Shown here piece after piece: positions 11,983 to 23,880 of a stretch of 64,000 nt of DNA (its first letter is position 1; every line of letters begins with the position of its first letter). The DNA comes from Glycine soja (Eukaryota; Streptophyta; Magnoliopsida; Fabales; Fabaceae). The notes under the pieces were generated by a model, which was not told the origin of the DNA, searched no databases, and worked only from the letters and a program-made list of their open reading frames with translations. The position numbers were made by a program, and so were the translations under genes. The stretch is taken from positions 37,213,102-37,277,101 of the forward strand of contig NC_041019.1 of NCBI RefSeq assembly GCF_004193775.1, given 5' to 3'.

Positions 11983-12130
11983 CTATACCAATCAAGACAA
12001 AAAACAAAAACATGCAAAATGATATGAGAAAAGGTGGAATCGCAAGAACAGATGAAACAAGATCTCTTTGTTATTTAATAAGGTAGGTTTCACAAAACAA
12101 AAGAGAAAGGAATCTATAGCCTCTAATTAC
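11983..12130 (-). other. Probable spliced intron between protease and RT
   Basis: On the minus strand the protease frame ends at AT followed by GTAATT (donor at 12130-12129), and RT coding resumes after TTGATTGGTATAG (acceptor AG at 11984-11983). Removing these 148 bases joins phase 2 to phase 1 and links the two frames, which are otherwise offset. Ogre elements are known to have an intron at this place. The splice sites are my prediction. Confidence 0.55.
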
Positions 12131-13990
12131 ATTGAATCAGCGGTATAGACTTCCGACTGGCTCATCACGCGCCAGTTCCCCACTTGGGAATTGGGATGGC
12201 ATGGTCGCACGAAACTTGGCGGATCTTGTGGAGATTCCTCTCCTATTGTCGCCACCTCTTCCTCGAACCTTATCCCGGCACTTGTGAAACACTGGCTAAC
12301 ATGGTCGGGCCATGCCCTATCTATCCGAAGTCTTGACGGCGCATTCCTTCTTCCCGGTTTCCCGGGTTCATACCTCAACCCATATTTGTACGGGTTCCCC
12401 CTAATGTCGAACACATCGGCATTCTCATGGCTGTCCTTGCCTAGACCCATTCTGGGCTCATAACCGTGCCTGAGCATCACCCGTGCCACCATTAGGGCCG
12501 CATTAGAGAGACAAGGTAGCAACGGACTTGTTTCCACAGAGGCACAACTCACCACCTCGAAGGATTGGAAAGTTGTTTCCAATGATTCTTCCGCTGCTTC
12601 TACATATGGTGCAGAGGAGGGGCAGCTCACCAACATATCTTCTTCGCCTGACACTATCACCAAGAGTCCACCAACCGCGAATTTCAATTTCTAGTGAAGC
12701 ATCGAAGGGACCACTCCTAGCGCGTGAATCTAGGGTCTCCCCAAAAGGCAGCTGTAGGCGGGATTTATGTCCATCACTTGGAAAACCACATTGCAAGTGT
12801 GGGGGCCTATCTGAATGGGGATGTCGATTTCCCCCATCACCTCCCGCCGACTACCGTCAAAGGCTCGTACTACCATCGAACTTGGCTTTAGACGTGACGC
12901 ATTAAAAGGAAGTTTCTCCAAAGTGGTCTTTGGCATCACATTTAAACTTGAACCATTGTCGATGAGCACCTTAGCGACAACATGGTCCATGCATCTGACA
13001 GACACATGTAGAGCTTTGTTGTGCCCTCTCCCCTAGAAGGGAATCTCTTCTTCCGCGAATGCGATATAGTTATTGGTAGTTATATGATTACCAATGCCTT
13101 CAAAACCCTCAACTGAGATGTCGTGTGCTACGTGGGCTTCGTTGAGGACCTTTACCAATAGTGCATGATGAGGCTCAGAGTTTATGAGCAGTTCGAGCAA
13201 AGAGATCCTTGCTAGAGTTTTATATAGTTGCTCAACTACTTTAAACTCGCTTTGTTGGATGAGACGAAGGAACTCATGAGCCTCTTCCAAGGTCACTGCC
13301 TTTCCTTGAAGACCTTCTTTCTTTTTAGCTCCTTTCACCACCGGGGGATCCATTTCTTTTGAGGGGGTGGCCGTGTCTGCAGGCTCTTGGATCATGGGTG
13401 CTTTCCCCTTGGAGGGCAATTCCGCCGAGTGAGGGGGAGCGAACACCCGGCCACTGCGGGTTAGGCCACTAAGGCCGGTGATGTTGGTCCTTGGCTGACA
13501 AGGAGTCAACCTCGGTTGCAGCTCTTTCTCCAAAAGCGGGAGGAGTATACTTCCATGGAACGGCCTTATTGCTTTGATAGCAAAACGGCGTTGGCTTGGG
13601 CGCTGTCGGGGGGTACATGGGCCTGGAGCCGGTCACATTCCTAGTGAAACATATTACTAGGGCTTTGGGGGTTGGGGGAACCTTCCTTTCTTCCGACTGC
13701 ATGCAAATCTGCGGTTCTTCCCTATCTCTCTTGGACACTTCGAGCTGCCCCCAGTCCATGAGCCGTTGAAGCAACTCTTCCACCGTGGGGCAGGTTTCCA
13801 TGTCGTGTGATTCCCCGAGATGAAAAAAAAATTTGTCACTTTCGCCTCCGCCACGAGAGACCATGCATGCCGCCTGCAGCGACTGGTAGATGAATCGTCT
13901 AGACGTAGCCACATCTTCTAATCTCTTTGACCCTGACAGCCCATCCTTTTAGATGGCATTTACGCTAGCCCCTCCATGACTGGCTAGTGG
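12131..13990 (-). pseudogene. Tat/Ogre protease region with G-patch-like motif
   Basis: After the gag tail the frame continues through a linker (HTCHDMETCPTV-like region, then SGLTRSGRVFAPP) to an aspartic protease with active site VLIDNGSSLNVMP (about 12960-12922) and the flap-side phrase VVRAFDGSRREVMGEI, then FQVMDINPAYSCLLGRP. Downstream is a glycine-rich motif RHGYEPRMGLGK, resembling the G-patch known after retroelement proteases, followed by the end of the segment at the intron donor. DNG in place of the usual DTG/DSG is, as I recall, normal for this lineage. Stops occur at 13033, 12730 and about 12691, and frames change near 13500 and between gag and this region. Role in the family: cleavage of the polyprotein. 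Confidence 0.8.
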
Positions 13991-14297
13991 ATTGGTTTTA
14001 ACGTTGGGGCCCTCCTCTTGGAATGATAGTCAGCCGACGTTTATTAGGTGTTGCACCTTATACTTGAATGGCAGGCAAGAGTCAATGTTGTGTCCGGGGG
14101 CTCCACTATGGTATGCGCATGTGGCATTCGAGTTGTATCACTTGGGGTATGGTGGCTGGAAGACCTTCCCGGGTATGGCCACCACCAAATGATTTTCCAA
14201 TAATGAGGGTCACAACTCGGAATACGCCATGGGAACAGGAGAGAATTGGTCTTTTGGGGGGTGTCGTGCATTATTATAGCTCGCGCCAGGAGTTGTA
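13991..14297 (-). pseudogene. Decayed gag C-terminus / zinc-knuckle segment
   Basis: Recognisable pieces fall in different frames: a His-x-Gly-Ala-Pro-Gly-His phrase, a Cys about five residues later, then QHLINVGWLSFQEEGPNVKT near 14040. At least two frame changes and an in-frame TAG near 13950 break it. It bridges gag to the protease region. Confidence 0.6.
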
Positions 14298-15662
14298 TTA
14301 TTGGCTAGCCGGGGAATGGCTGGAGCTGTGTGTTGGGCAGGCATTTTTTTCTGTTGCGGGAGGCCCTTCCACTTGAGTTGGGAGGGAACTTCCGGCTCGG
14401 ATCGAAAAGTTCGGGTGGTTGTGTTGGTATGAGTTTTGGGCGTTTTGGGGCGTTTTCATCCATGTTGGGGCGGTGGTGACCGCGTGGGTGTCTCCTTCCT
14501 TTTTCCGTGTGCCCACCACTGGGGCTCTTCTATTGTTGTTGGGGGCAACGTTGGAGGCATATTCAAACTTGCATTTTCTCAGTCCGGACTCGATTCTTTC
14601 TCCGGTGAAGACGAGGTCTGCAAAGTTAGCTGGCATATATCCTATCAGCTTCTCGTAGTAGAACGTGGGCAACGTATCTACCATAATCGTGATCATTTCC
14701 CTTTCAGTCATAGGCGGGACGACTTGGGTTGTTAGGTCTCTCCTCCTTTGAGCATATTCTTTAATGGACTCATGTTCCCGCTTGGTCATGCTCTGAAGTT
14801 GGTTCCGATCAGGAGCCATATCCGTGTTGTATTGGTACTGCCTAATGAAGGCAGTTGCCAAGTCTTTCCATGACCGGATCTGAGAAGCTTCTAGATTGGT
14901 GTACCATGCCACTGCTGCTCCGGCTAAGTTGTCTTGAAAGAAGTGCATTAGCAGCTTTTCATCCGTAGAATATGCCCCCATCCTTTGGCAGTACATCCGA
15001 AGATGACTTTTTGCACACGTCGTCGCTTTATATTTATCAAAATCTGGTACTTTAAACTTGGGAGGAATGATGATGTCAGGTACCAGACACAGATCCGCTA
15101 AATCTAAGAACGGATAGTTGCCGAGGCCTTCTACCGCTCTCAGCCTCTCTTCAAGTAGATCAATCTTTCCCTTATCTTTTGCAAAGGGAACAAGTTCCTT
15201 AACGGGTGCGGATGGAGACGGGACGTGGCGGACTATGTTTGGTTGGGGCAACTCATGGGGGCCTGGTTCCTTGAGGGGAAGTAGAGGGCCTAAATGGGCA
15301 TCTCCTTCATCATCTTCTTGCAGAGGATAGTCGGTGTGAGGAGGGAGTTGCCCCTCGAAGGTAGGGGTTTGGCTCAAATCGTCTGGAGCGGTATGGGGAG
15401 TGAAGTCCGGAGGCAAACCATAAGGGTAGGCTTGAGGACAATACCTCCGATTAAAACCCGTCGCGTTTCTGTCTCGGCCCAAGTTTATTGCGGGCTGTAG
15501 CACCAGTTCTGCTTCCCTAGCTGTATTGGAAGCGGCTGCCGTAGCATTATCTTCTATAGTTTTTTGAAGCTTTAGCGTGGCCTCCGTGATAGAAGCCATT
15601 TGATCTTTTAAGGCCGATAGGTCGGCCTTCATCTATTCTTGCACTCCCTCTTCGTTATCCAT
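14298..15662 (-). pseudogene. Tat/Ogre gag
   Basis: The natural start appears to be the ATG at 15662 (MDNEEGVQE), ten codons before the long frame, with a TAG at about 15633 separating the two. The 444-codon remainder has a Pro-rich middle, then a retrotransposon gag domain at about residues 190-320, with KVPDFDKYKATTCAKSHLRM, AVAWYTNLEASQIRSWKDLA and FIRQYQYNTDMAPDRNQL. A decayed zinc-knuckle-like region (GAPGH, then a Cys and KYKVQHLI) lies further on, around 14150-14040, in another frame. Gag forms the particle and binds element RNA. This copy is inactive because of the early stop and downstream frameshifts. Confidence 0.85.
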
Positions 15663-15906
15663 CTTACTTCTGGATCGGGTGTTATAGGGGTGCCTTTGCG
15701 CTTTTTTAGTTATGGTGAGTTCCCTAAAGAAACAAACAGTGGTGAGTATGCCACCAAAAGATGAATATGCTACTGAATTATCAGAGCACTTGGATCCACC
15801 TCAAGGCCTTTTTAGACAACGTGATGAGTTTCATAACTTCTCTTTTTATAAAAAGGAACAAAAGCTTTTATCTAGCCAAGATCATACAAAAGGGTTACAA
15901 TAGAAA

Positions 15907-17760
15907 CTAACGGTTTCTAATTATATGGGCCATTAAATCTATCATGTGTTGACAGTAATTGATTAGCCCATGAATTTCCTCTGGGGCTGAACACACTTCA
16001 GCGATGGCCTTTGCTTTGGCTAGTAGTCGCGGGAGGTCTTGACTTCCATTTAAGGTCAAGGCGAACCTATCCATCCACATGGTCGCTTCTTGATGCAATG
16101 CATCAATCACTCTCCCTCTTGCTTCCTTCTCGGCATACGCTTGTGCGAAGTCCTCTACTAGTTTTTGTTCATGGGTCAAAGACTGGTTTAACTCTTCTTT
16201 GTACTGCCCTATTATAGCTAGCATGTTTTCTCTGTGGCTTCTAAGTGTTGGGCCAAACTCCTCTTGGATCTTGAGCAAGCAGCTAACTCCTCCTTTAAGA
16301 CCATGCCTTGTACTCGTGACTGGTCTCTTTCCTCTCTCTGGAGCTTGAGCTTATTGTTTCTGCCCCACAAAGCTCCTCGGAATTTATCTCGGCCATGCTC
16401 TTCCTTGCGAGCCCTCTTGGTTTCTTGTTCAAGGGATCTTGTGGTAGCCGCATTTTCTTCTCGTAACTCGGCACACTCTTTCTGAATGTTTGTAGCGACT
16501 GACTGGAATTTTTCTTTGGCGAGTCTTGCCTTTCCTAGCTCTGATTTTAGAGCTTGGATTTCTTCATCCTCTTCCGGAGCTTCGAAGTTCTCCTCGTTGA
16601 TAATTTTCAACTTGGAGAGCCAATCTAACCCTCATGTATGAACTCTTAGCCATTCATGATAACTACCGATGATGCCATTACGGATGCCCCTAAGTTCTTT
16701 ATCTTTCCTTAACGGGTTTTTCCACGCCTTGTGGACTCTTTGTACAATCTTGAGACTTTGCGCGCCTAAATCTCTCACAAGGAAGGGCAAGAGGCTCTCT
16801 TCCGTCGGTGCTCTCCTCATGGGGTACCCTAACTGTCTTATGGCAAGTGCGGGATTATAGTTAATACAACCCCTCGTCCCTATCAACGGAAAGTTTGGGT
16901 AGTCCCTACATGAGAAGAGAACTCCCTCCTTTCCTTCCTTCCATCGAGGAAACCAGTTGATTGTGCTGCCTCCTATCCCAGCCAAGTATTGGTCCCAATC
17001 TACTATTCTCTTTCCGACGCATGAGCGATAACTTTGAAGCGGACACGAGTGCCTTATGTCTTGTTGGAATAGGTGTGAAACCAACCACACACAAAGAGCG
17101 GGTAAACAGCAGACAATTCGTGCCCTGTTCTTCTCGCACCTTCTGTCAAATGTATCAAATAAGTCCGCCAAGATAGCTACCATCGGGCTCTCCTTGCTAT
17201 GGTGATATGCAAGGAAAGCATCAATTGCGGCTAGATCCACCAAACCGTCCACGTTTGGAAAGAGGACAACCCCAAAGATTAGCAAAGCTAATATATCCGC
17301 AAACGGGATCCACTCCTCTTGATTCGCCATATCCCTTGCCTTGCCTTCCAAGTATTTCCGCGGTAGGCCCACTACGCCGTTTCGAGTTTGCTTCATACGA
17401 TCCAACTCTCTCGCCGAATCTCCGACCACAGCTGCAATCTTGCTCAAAGAGGGAAGAAACCCAGAGAAAAAGATACGGTTTTCTTCCCCCAAGAGGGCAT
17501 CCTAAAATCTCCTCAAATTCTTCAACAGTCGGTACTATTTGGAAGTCCCCAAACGTGAAGCATCTCAACGGCTGGTCATAGTATTGGGCGAGGGATACAA
17601 TGGCTTCCGTAAATACCTCCGCTGTGGTCAAATCTAAAATCTTTCTGTACACTTTGCGAAAGGCTTGCCTTTGGAGGGGTCCCATCAACCGTCCCAACTC
17701 CTTAAGGCTGGTGACATCTAGGCCCTTAATCTTGACTAGATAGAATCTTTTTCCGTTTTG
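15907..17760 (-). pseudogene. Ogre-type ORF1 (upstream of gag), broken
   Basis: This is the extra ORF that Ogre-type elements carry between leader and gag. The N-terminal part (17697-17475) includes LTTAEVFTEAIVSLAQYYDQ and FGDFQIVPTVEEFEEILG. After a frameshift near 17475 the core continues with FADILALLIFGVVLFPN, VDLAAIDAFLAY, RARIVCCLPALCVWLVSHLF and PNFPLIGTRGCINYNPALAI. A TGA at 16632 interrupts it. The C-terminal 230 residues are heavily charged and probably coiled coil (16610-15907), with another frame change near 16250, ending AHIIRNR. I recognise the core as the DUF7745-like domain of legume Ogre elements. Its biochemical function is not known. Confidence 0.75.
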
Positions 17761-18465
17761 ATTGTCCCCATCATTTACCTAAAAAAGGGTGTATCAAGGC
17801 TCCGATATGAATGATGCAATGCGCATGCATGAAACGAAAAGAAAAACAAGTGGGAATTTACATATACGAGACCGAAAAAATCCATCTTTTTAATACTACG
17901 TTCTAGGCATTACGGCACCCCAATGTATGCATTAAAAAGTGACGCATTACTCTAAAGAGACAAAATATCACTGGCTATAAAGCAAAACTATAATTTATGC
18001 GCTATTCGCAGAAGAATGCATGAGAACAAATGGCATGGATCGTGTTTGCTCCAAGCCCCTATTTGGGGACCTATAGGATAATATCTAGGGGTCTCTAGTA
18101 ACTACTCCCAACGATCCATATCTCACATGGCTGTTTTCTAGAGGTATCATCACTCAAGATAATAATATTGCGGCGGTATGAAATACCAGCGACAACACAT
18201 TATAAAGAGAGAAAGCTCTAGACGAGGTTTCACTATTATCAAGCAAGTCGGAGACCTAGCATGACCATAGATTCACCTCCACTCCTTAGATTTCCATGAA
18301 CCCGGGTATAGGGCCCCTTTTTTACTCAAACCCGTGGGTGCTTAGAATGCAGTGTAAAAATGTGGAAAAGACAACATTTATTATATTTACACAGTTCAAA
18401 AAACATGCACACACGAAGTTTCACAATTCTACACTTTCCTAAAATAGGCCTAACTCACAAAAACT
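17761..18465 (-). other. Untranslated leader of the Tat/Ogre element
   Basis: Between PBS and ORF1 there is about 700 bp without a supportable gene. A TTTTTTAG just before the ORF1 frame (near 17770) could be a splice acceptor, but I see no convincing donor partner. Confidence 0.5.
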
Positions 18466-18483
18466 TCCCCAGTGGAGTCGCCA
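18466..18483 (-). promoter_or_regulatory. Primer-binding site of the Tat/Ogre element
   Basis: The minus strand reads TGGCGACTCCACTGGGGA immediately inside the 5' LTR. From memory this matches the PBS of Ogre/Tat elements, usually ascribed to tRNA-Arg; I have not verified the tRNA match. Confidence 0.65.
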
Positions 18484-19929
18484 ATTATCGCAACCTACCC
18501 TTTTGCAGGCGAGCGAGGCGAGATTCACGGGTGCGTCTTCCAAAGGAGGAAAATGCGCAAAGTCGCCACCAACGTTTATTTGTGGAAAACGTCGGAAAAA
18601 CCGAAGGAAACCGATCATGAAGAATATTCCAAATTCGGGAGTTGTATTTACGTTTGAGGAAGGTATTAGCACCTCTCACGTTTGTCCCAAAGGACAACAG
18701 CCTTAAATTAGAATTGTGTGAAATTGTGTATCTAAACTTCCATTTCCTTTTTTATTTTTGAGGTTGACAAAAGCGAGGCTCTTGCTCCTACATACCCTCC
18801 ATCAAAGAGGAAATCAGACCTACGTAGTTCTTTTTAAAGGGGGAATCAAGCGATTCTTTTTATTTGGAATGTGGTCTTTTTAAGGCGTAGGACCTTAAAA
18901 ATGATCCATTTTTACTTGGTAAGAAAAACTAAAGTATTGAACCTTAAAATCCTTTTTAGTGATTTTTTGCGGACGAGCTTGACTTTGCGAGTTGATTTTA
19001 GCCTTAGTTTCACTTTAGTAGTCAATTCAATTAAGAAAGAGAAATCCCAAAGAGAAACGTCCGATTGCCTTTTTTTTTGTTTATTTTACTAAAAGATATT
19101 TTTTTATTATTATATTATTATTTTTACCTCTTTTTGATTTCCAACGTGATTACAGCATGACCGACCGGTCGGATTTCATTTTAACAGAAATTAACGGATA
19201 TTACAAATTAAATGATCGGTGGAAATTTATTTTATTTTTTGATTGGGCGAGAAAATGACTTAAGTAAATGACTAGACCGAAGAACGACGAAGAACGAACG
19301 ACGAACGGCGAAGAACGGTTGAAAATCTTCGCAAAATCACCCACGGAAACGTTAAGGAAGCGCCGCGGCTTGGATTTTCTTCACGGAAACAATTTTTCTC
19401 ACTAGTTTTAAGTGATTACGAAGTGCCAAGAGGGCTGAACCACTTTCTTCTTCACTTCTCCCTCTATTTATAGGAAAATAGGGGAGGAGCTTGCCACCCA
19501 GCTCGCCCAGGCGAGCCAGGTTACTTCCTCCAAGTGGGCTTGGTTGCTATTTGCACCCCCTTTTTACTAAATACACCCCCCTTTGCTTTTTTGGTGATTC
19601 TTTTTCCGTAACGTTATCAAACTTTACGAATTTCGTAACGATACTTGTTTTCTTTCCGTAAGGTTACGGAACCTTACGGAACATGTTATTACTCCCTTTT
19701 TTAGCTTTCGAAATGTTACAGAAACTCACGGATTGCGTAACAATACTTTCTTTTGATTTTCGGCATGTTACAGAATTTCACGGATTGCGTAACAATGCTT
19801 CCTTTTGATTTCCGGCATCTCTTGGGACTTCACGTTTGGTGTGACAAAGGGTGCCAAGTACCTCAAAGCGGTCAAACAAAGGTTGCATGCCATCAAACAA
19901 TAGTCCCCAGACGAAATTAGGGTATGACA
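18484..19929 (-). mobile_element. 5' LTR of the Tat/Ogre element
   Basis: Starts TGTCATACCCTAATTTCG (reading down from 19929) and ends just before the PBS in GTTGCGATAAT, so the canonical CA end seems mutated. It holds a TATA box (19473-19464) about 455 bp in. U3 contains several diverged repeats of about 55 bp with GTTACG/CGTAAC half-sites (19590-19830), and an imperfect 16-bp palindrome GCTCGCCCAGGCGAGC at 19501-19516, about 28 bp upstream of the TATA box. It abuts block B sequence at 19930. Confidence 0.8.
19464..19473 (-). promoter_or_regulatory. TATA box of the Tat/Ogre 5' LTR
   Basis: CTATAAATAG on the minus strand, preceded by the palindromic GCTCGCC motif. This is the expected core promoter for the element transcript. 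Confidence 0.6.
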
Positions 19930-20458
19930 CATAGCAACTCTCTATGTGGTAGGTACTTTTTTATAATACATTGTTGCAAACAAGCATCGAAATACTCATT
20001 CATATAACAACCAAAACTATTTTCATTTATCCAAATTACTCTCACATGGTAACCAAGTTTCCTTTTTTGGATTAAAAGACCTAAACTTACCAACAAATTG
20101 AACATGATTAAGGGTGCCAAGGAAAATTGCCCCTAGTAGAGTCCAGGGAAAATCTCACACCGTCAATTTTCAATTGATTAAGCTTGTTCCACCTAAATAG
20201 CGTAGGTTCTTCATTGGTAATCAGCCTAGGCTATGGTTGCTAATTTGTTAATCTCTCCCACACCCAAGTTTGGACCAAGTAGTAAAAGGGTGACCAAAGA
20301 GTTAACTACAATTCCAATTCTTCATTACCAGTCAAATAAACTATTGTTTTCTTCGATAGACCAAAATCATTTTATATGTTGGTTAAAATTGTTGGTCACA
20401 AAGCTGATTCTCTCCAGCAAGATGAACAACAATAAGGAAAACAAACTTTCTCACCAAT
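19930..20458 (+). repeat. Block B fragment (inner left arm), copy 1a
   Basis: Collinear with 23524-23880 and with 31237-31770 at high identity. It begins exactly where the Tat/Ogre LTR ends, so the element sits in block B sequence. It ends at CTCACCAA, where it switches to block A. No recognisable gene; short open frames here recur in the other copies but have no identifiable domain. Confidence 0.75.
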
Positions 20459-22911
20459 GCAATTTTTTAGCTGTGACCACATTGTCAACAAATTATTTAT
20501 ATAAATACATACGATCTGTATGTCTATCAAATTGATATAATGTATCAAATTTTAAATTCAAAATACAAATTTAAATTGAGATAAACTAAATTTAAACAAT
20601 AGGGAGAAATAAAAAACTTAAAAATAAATTAGTGTGACATACTTGATACAGGAGAAGTTATGTAGCTCATCATGAAAGAGAGAGAGTAGTTCCTAATATT
20701 CTCTTGTTCAAGAGTGAATACTTTTATAAGGGTAAATTTATGCATCAAAATATAACATGCTGGTCTCGAGTAAAATTGTAAAGTGAAGCTTCATCATCTT
20801 TGCATTCCAACATTGAAACGGTTAGGCTGGCCCATGCATTCCAACTTTAATAGATGTACATGTGTGATATTATAAAGTTGCAAAGCCTACACTACCCCTC
20901 TAAATCTATCCCAAAGTAACTTTTAAATAAAAAATATTTATATTTTATTTTAATATTATTTGTTAATTAATGGTATTACAAATAGTTGCATTGTTTCATT
21001 GAACTTGATTTACATCATGGAGGAGGATAAAAGCAATGCATATATAAATTTAACCTACACTTCTTTTTAAGTTGTCAATTAATTAAAAATCCCCTTTTAT
21101 ATAGCTTTTAAAATATTTATTATTTCCAACTAAAAATACCTATTATTAAAATTAAAAAATTAATATTTATCATAATTTATGATTTAATAATAATAATAAT
21201 AAAATATACTCACAGTATATATACATATTATTTTCTATTACTTTTTTAATGCAAAGCTATATAAAAAGGCATAGATATTGTATTAGTTGGTACTTAGTAT
21301 TTATATTGTTGTCTCACTTGACCAAATTTTATATATTGTTCACCAAACAAGTAAAGTAAATTATATCTTCCCCCGCTGTTGTTGATTTGTATTCAATGTT
21401 CTGTTTTTTCCAGCATATCACAAGTAAAGTAAATTATATTGCTTAAAGGTTCTTGTGGCAAGTCACTTGCTTCTTTCCCTCGAGGTCAGTTTCTTTTTGT
21501 TCCAGCATATCACAATCCTCAGCATTTTGGAAACTATTTGTTCCAAGTGATCCCAGATTGGATCATTTCCTCCTTCCCCTTCAAGATGATGATAATTCAT
21601 AATATGAGGATTTTTACATTGGTGTTGTCTATGTTCTGTTTCTTTTTGTTCCCCATGATTGTAAGTATTCCTTCACTATTGACATTGTTATTCTATAAAT
21701 TGTACAGGATGTTTCTACTCTACAGCAGTTGGACGATTGAGATGCTATGAGAGTCCAAAGAATAAGATTACCGCAGTACCTACTGAGGAAGAGGAAATCT
21801 AGGGTGCATTCTTCAAGGTAACAAGATGACATGAGTTTAAATATAATTACCGGTGCTGCTCTCAGTTCTCTTTGCAGAATATTCTTTTCATCTGTTTAGA
21901 ACAGGGAATCAGTAATCAGTCTCAACAGTAATATAAGGTTAATGTCAGTTGAGACTGCATTAGGTACACATTGAAAATGTGAGGTCAGAGACAATAGAAT
22001 AGGAGTTCATAAAAAGCCCACACATACAGCGAAAATTTCACTAAACGGAAAGTGTAGTGTCCAAAATGAATGGGTTAGACTAATTTAAACTTAAATCTTC
22101 ATATCACTTTTGAAGGTAATCTTAGAGCTTAAGAAGTTAGAGTTGAACATCCATTATGTAACTAGGATTGCCCGTTGCAACTAAATTTCACCGAGGTAAT
22201 AACATTGTAAGTTCCTAAGAGCAAAATTATAATCTAAGCAAGTTCGTTTAATTAGGCTCTCAAGTGGTTGACAAGTCTCGTTTAGGTGGTCATTTTGGCC
22301 TTGGTTAACAAGAAAATTGAGTGTTAGGTACAAAAATTGGAAAGCTCCACTACACATAATAGTGGTATTATTTATTTCAATATTTGTTTTTGCATTCATG
22401 GTTAGTTTGCTTATTTTGATAGTGTGGCTCTCTCCATTTATGAACTTTGAGACTTATATCTTATGATATATTTTGTCTATTTGATGTGATGAACTATTGG
22501 GTGGAAGGGTCAACAGTCCTTGCAGGCATCGAGTAAAAGATCCATTTTCAAATAGAGTATCGTGTGATGCATTAATGGAGTAATGTGTTTATGTGCCTGT
22601 GACGATAAGGCTTGCATGCGAGGCCATGTAAATACCTTTAATGATAACTATGAGAAGAGTGTGACTGGTAGTAGAGTTTATTATGGTGTTCATTAGCTAG
22701 GAGATGTAAGTAGAAGTTAATGACTTTTACCTACACACTATACATAGTTGGTAAAACCTATAGTGACAGACAATTAGTCGTCATTATACGCCTCCTCAAA
22801 GTTGATGGAAGAAACGTCCTTAGGACAGTGTCTATCATACATTTACGTACGGATTTTTTTATTTATAGTGACAGTTTTTGTCCGTAGGTATAGGTTATTT
22901 TTCTTGTAGTA
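20459..22911 (+). repeat. Block A, copy 1
   Basis: About 2.45 kb, repeated at 25340-28095 and in part at 45546-46754. The right end, TTATTTTTCTTGTAGTA, is the complement of a CACTA-type terminus (TACTACAAGAAAAATAA), and the last 200 bp contain subterminal TACCTAC/GTAGGTA motifs. No matching left terminus is visible. Compared with copy 2 it lacks about 360 bp after 22700 and carries about 40 extra bp near 22013-22050. The interior is AT-rich with one exon-like segment (21708-21817). Confidence 0.75.
21708..21817 (+). pseudogene. Exon-like segment, unidentified gene fragment (copy 1)
   Basis: A 110-bp segment bounded by TTGTACAG on the left and GTAAC on the right, the dinucleotides expected of an internal exon. 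The frame encodes a phrase close to that of copy 2 (26572-26681) but has a TAG where copy 2 has a Trp codon. I do not recognise the protein. It may be a captured host exon. Confidence 0.35.
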
Positions 22912-23880
22912 AGACAAAATAACAAATAACAAATGTGAAACCAAGGCATTAATGTACCCAAGCCATTAAAAATTACAAGATCATGTCATATTTTCTTTTT
23001 AGGATGAACATTCATACATGTAATTTTGCTAGTATAAGAAATAAGTAAAACATATTAACAAATGCTAAAGATTTGGTTTATAAGAATAATTTGTTCAACA
23101 GTGACCAAATTTTGCTATCTTTATAATTTCTTGGTCACTGTCTCTAGTCTATTGATTCTCTATTCAAGATCCATTAACCCCTCAATAAATTGCCTTGATT
23201 CATTTTTCCCATTCCCATCTCCATAGTCTTCCTCCAAAGCCTCCATCTCTTGGGTCAACAGTGTCTTGAGAAAGATTTCCAAATTGAACAGTTTTCAAAG
23301 GAGAAAATTCAGGTGCAACATCAGCATCATTACCATTTGTATTTGCTTCTGATACATGAGGTCCATGATGACAGAGTAGCTTTAGATTGCTTTTTTGCCA
23401 AGTAATAATGTTTGCAATTTTTTAAAGTTATTTTGGGTATGCAGTAATTTTTCAATGCAATAGCTTTGGTGCCAGAGAATGCAATCACACAATCTGAAAC
23501 TTCTTGATGCATTCCAAATTGCATAGCCACTCTCTATGTGGTAGGTACTTTTGTATAATACATTGTTGCAAACAAGCACCGAAATACTCATGCATATAAC
23601 AACCAAAACTATTTTCATTTATCCAAATTACTCTCACATGGTAACCAAGTTTCCTTTTTTGGATTAAAAGACCTAAACTTACCAACAAATTGAACATAAT
23701 TAAGGGTGCCAAGGAAAATTGCCGCTAGTAAAGTCCAGGGAAAATCTCACACCGTCAATTTTCAATTGATTAAGTTTGTTCCACCTAAATAGCATAGGCT
23801 CTTCATTGGAAATCAGCCTAGGCCATGGTTGCTAATTTGTTAATCTCTCTCACACCCATGTTTTGACCAAGTAGTAAAAT
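22912..23880 (+). repeat. Block B fragment (left arm), copy 1b
   Basis: Follows block A directly, as in the other copies. Collinear with 28096-28429 plus 30957-31590, and with 46755-47580. It lacks the solo LTR found in copy 2. On the minus strand about 23110-23330 reads as a decayed coding piece (EFSPLKTVQFGN), matching the plus-strand frame of the right arm. The copy ends abruptly at 23880, before the arm's inner end. Confidence 0.75.

Larger units (their letters stand above)
1929..19929 (-). mobile_element. Tat/Ogre-type Ty3/gypsy retrotransposon, inactivated and 3'-truncated
   Basis: Read on the minus strand, the order is: 5' LTR (19929 to about 18484), PBS, ORF1 (17760-15907), gag and protease (15662-12127), a short intron, RT-RNaseH-integrase (11982-8526), an additional sense ORF (6383-5143), a tandem-repeat 3' UTR, a PPT (2425-2410) and a partial 3' LTR (2409-1929). 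An extra ORF1 before gag and an intron between protease and RT are established hallmarks of Ogre-type elements. The two LTR segments match over about 480 bp, with roughly 25-30 mismatches over the best-aligned 380 bp by eye, so the insertion is not recent. There is no target-site duplication because the left end is lost. All coding regions carry stops, and some carry frameshifts. Confidence 0.85.

Noticed and set aside
14419..14735. Plus-strand frames opposite gag
   Set aside because: Antisense shadows of the Tat/Ogre gag, with no independent domain.
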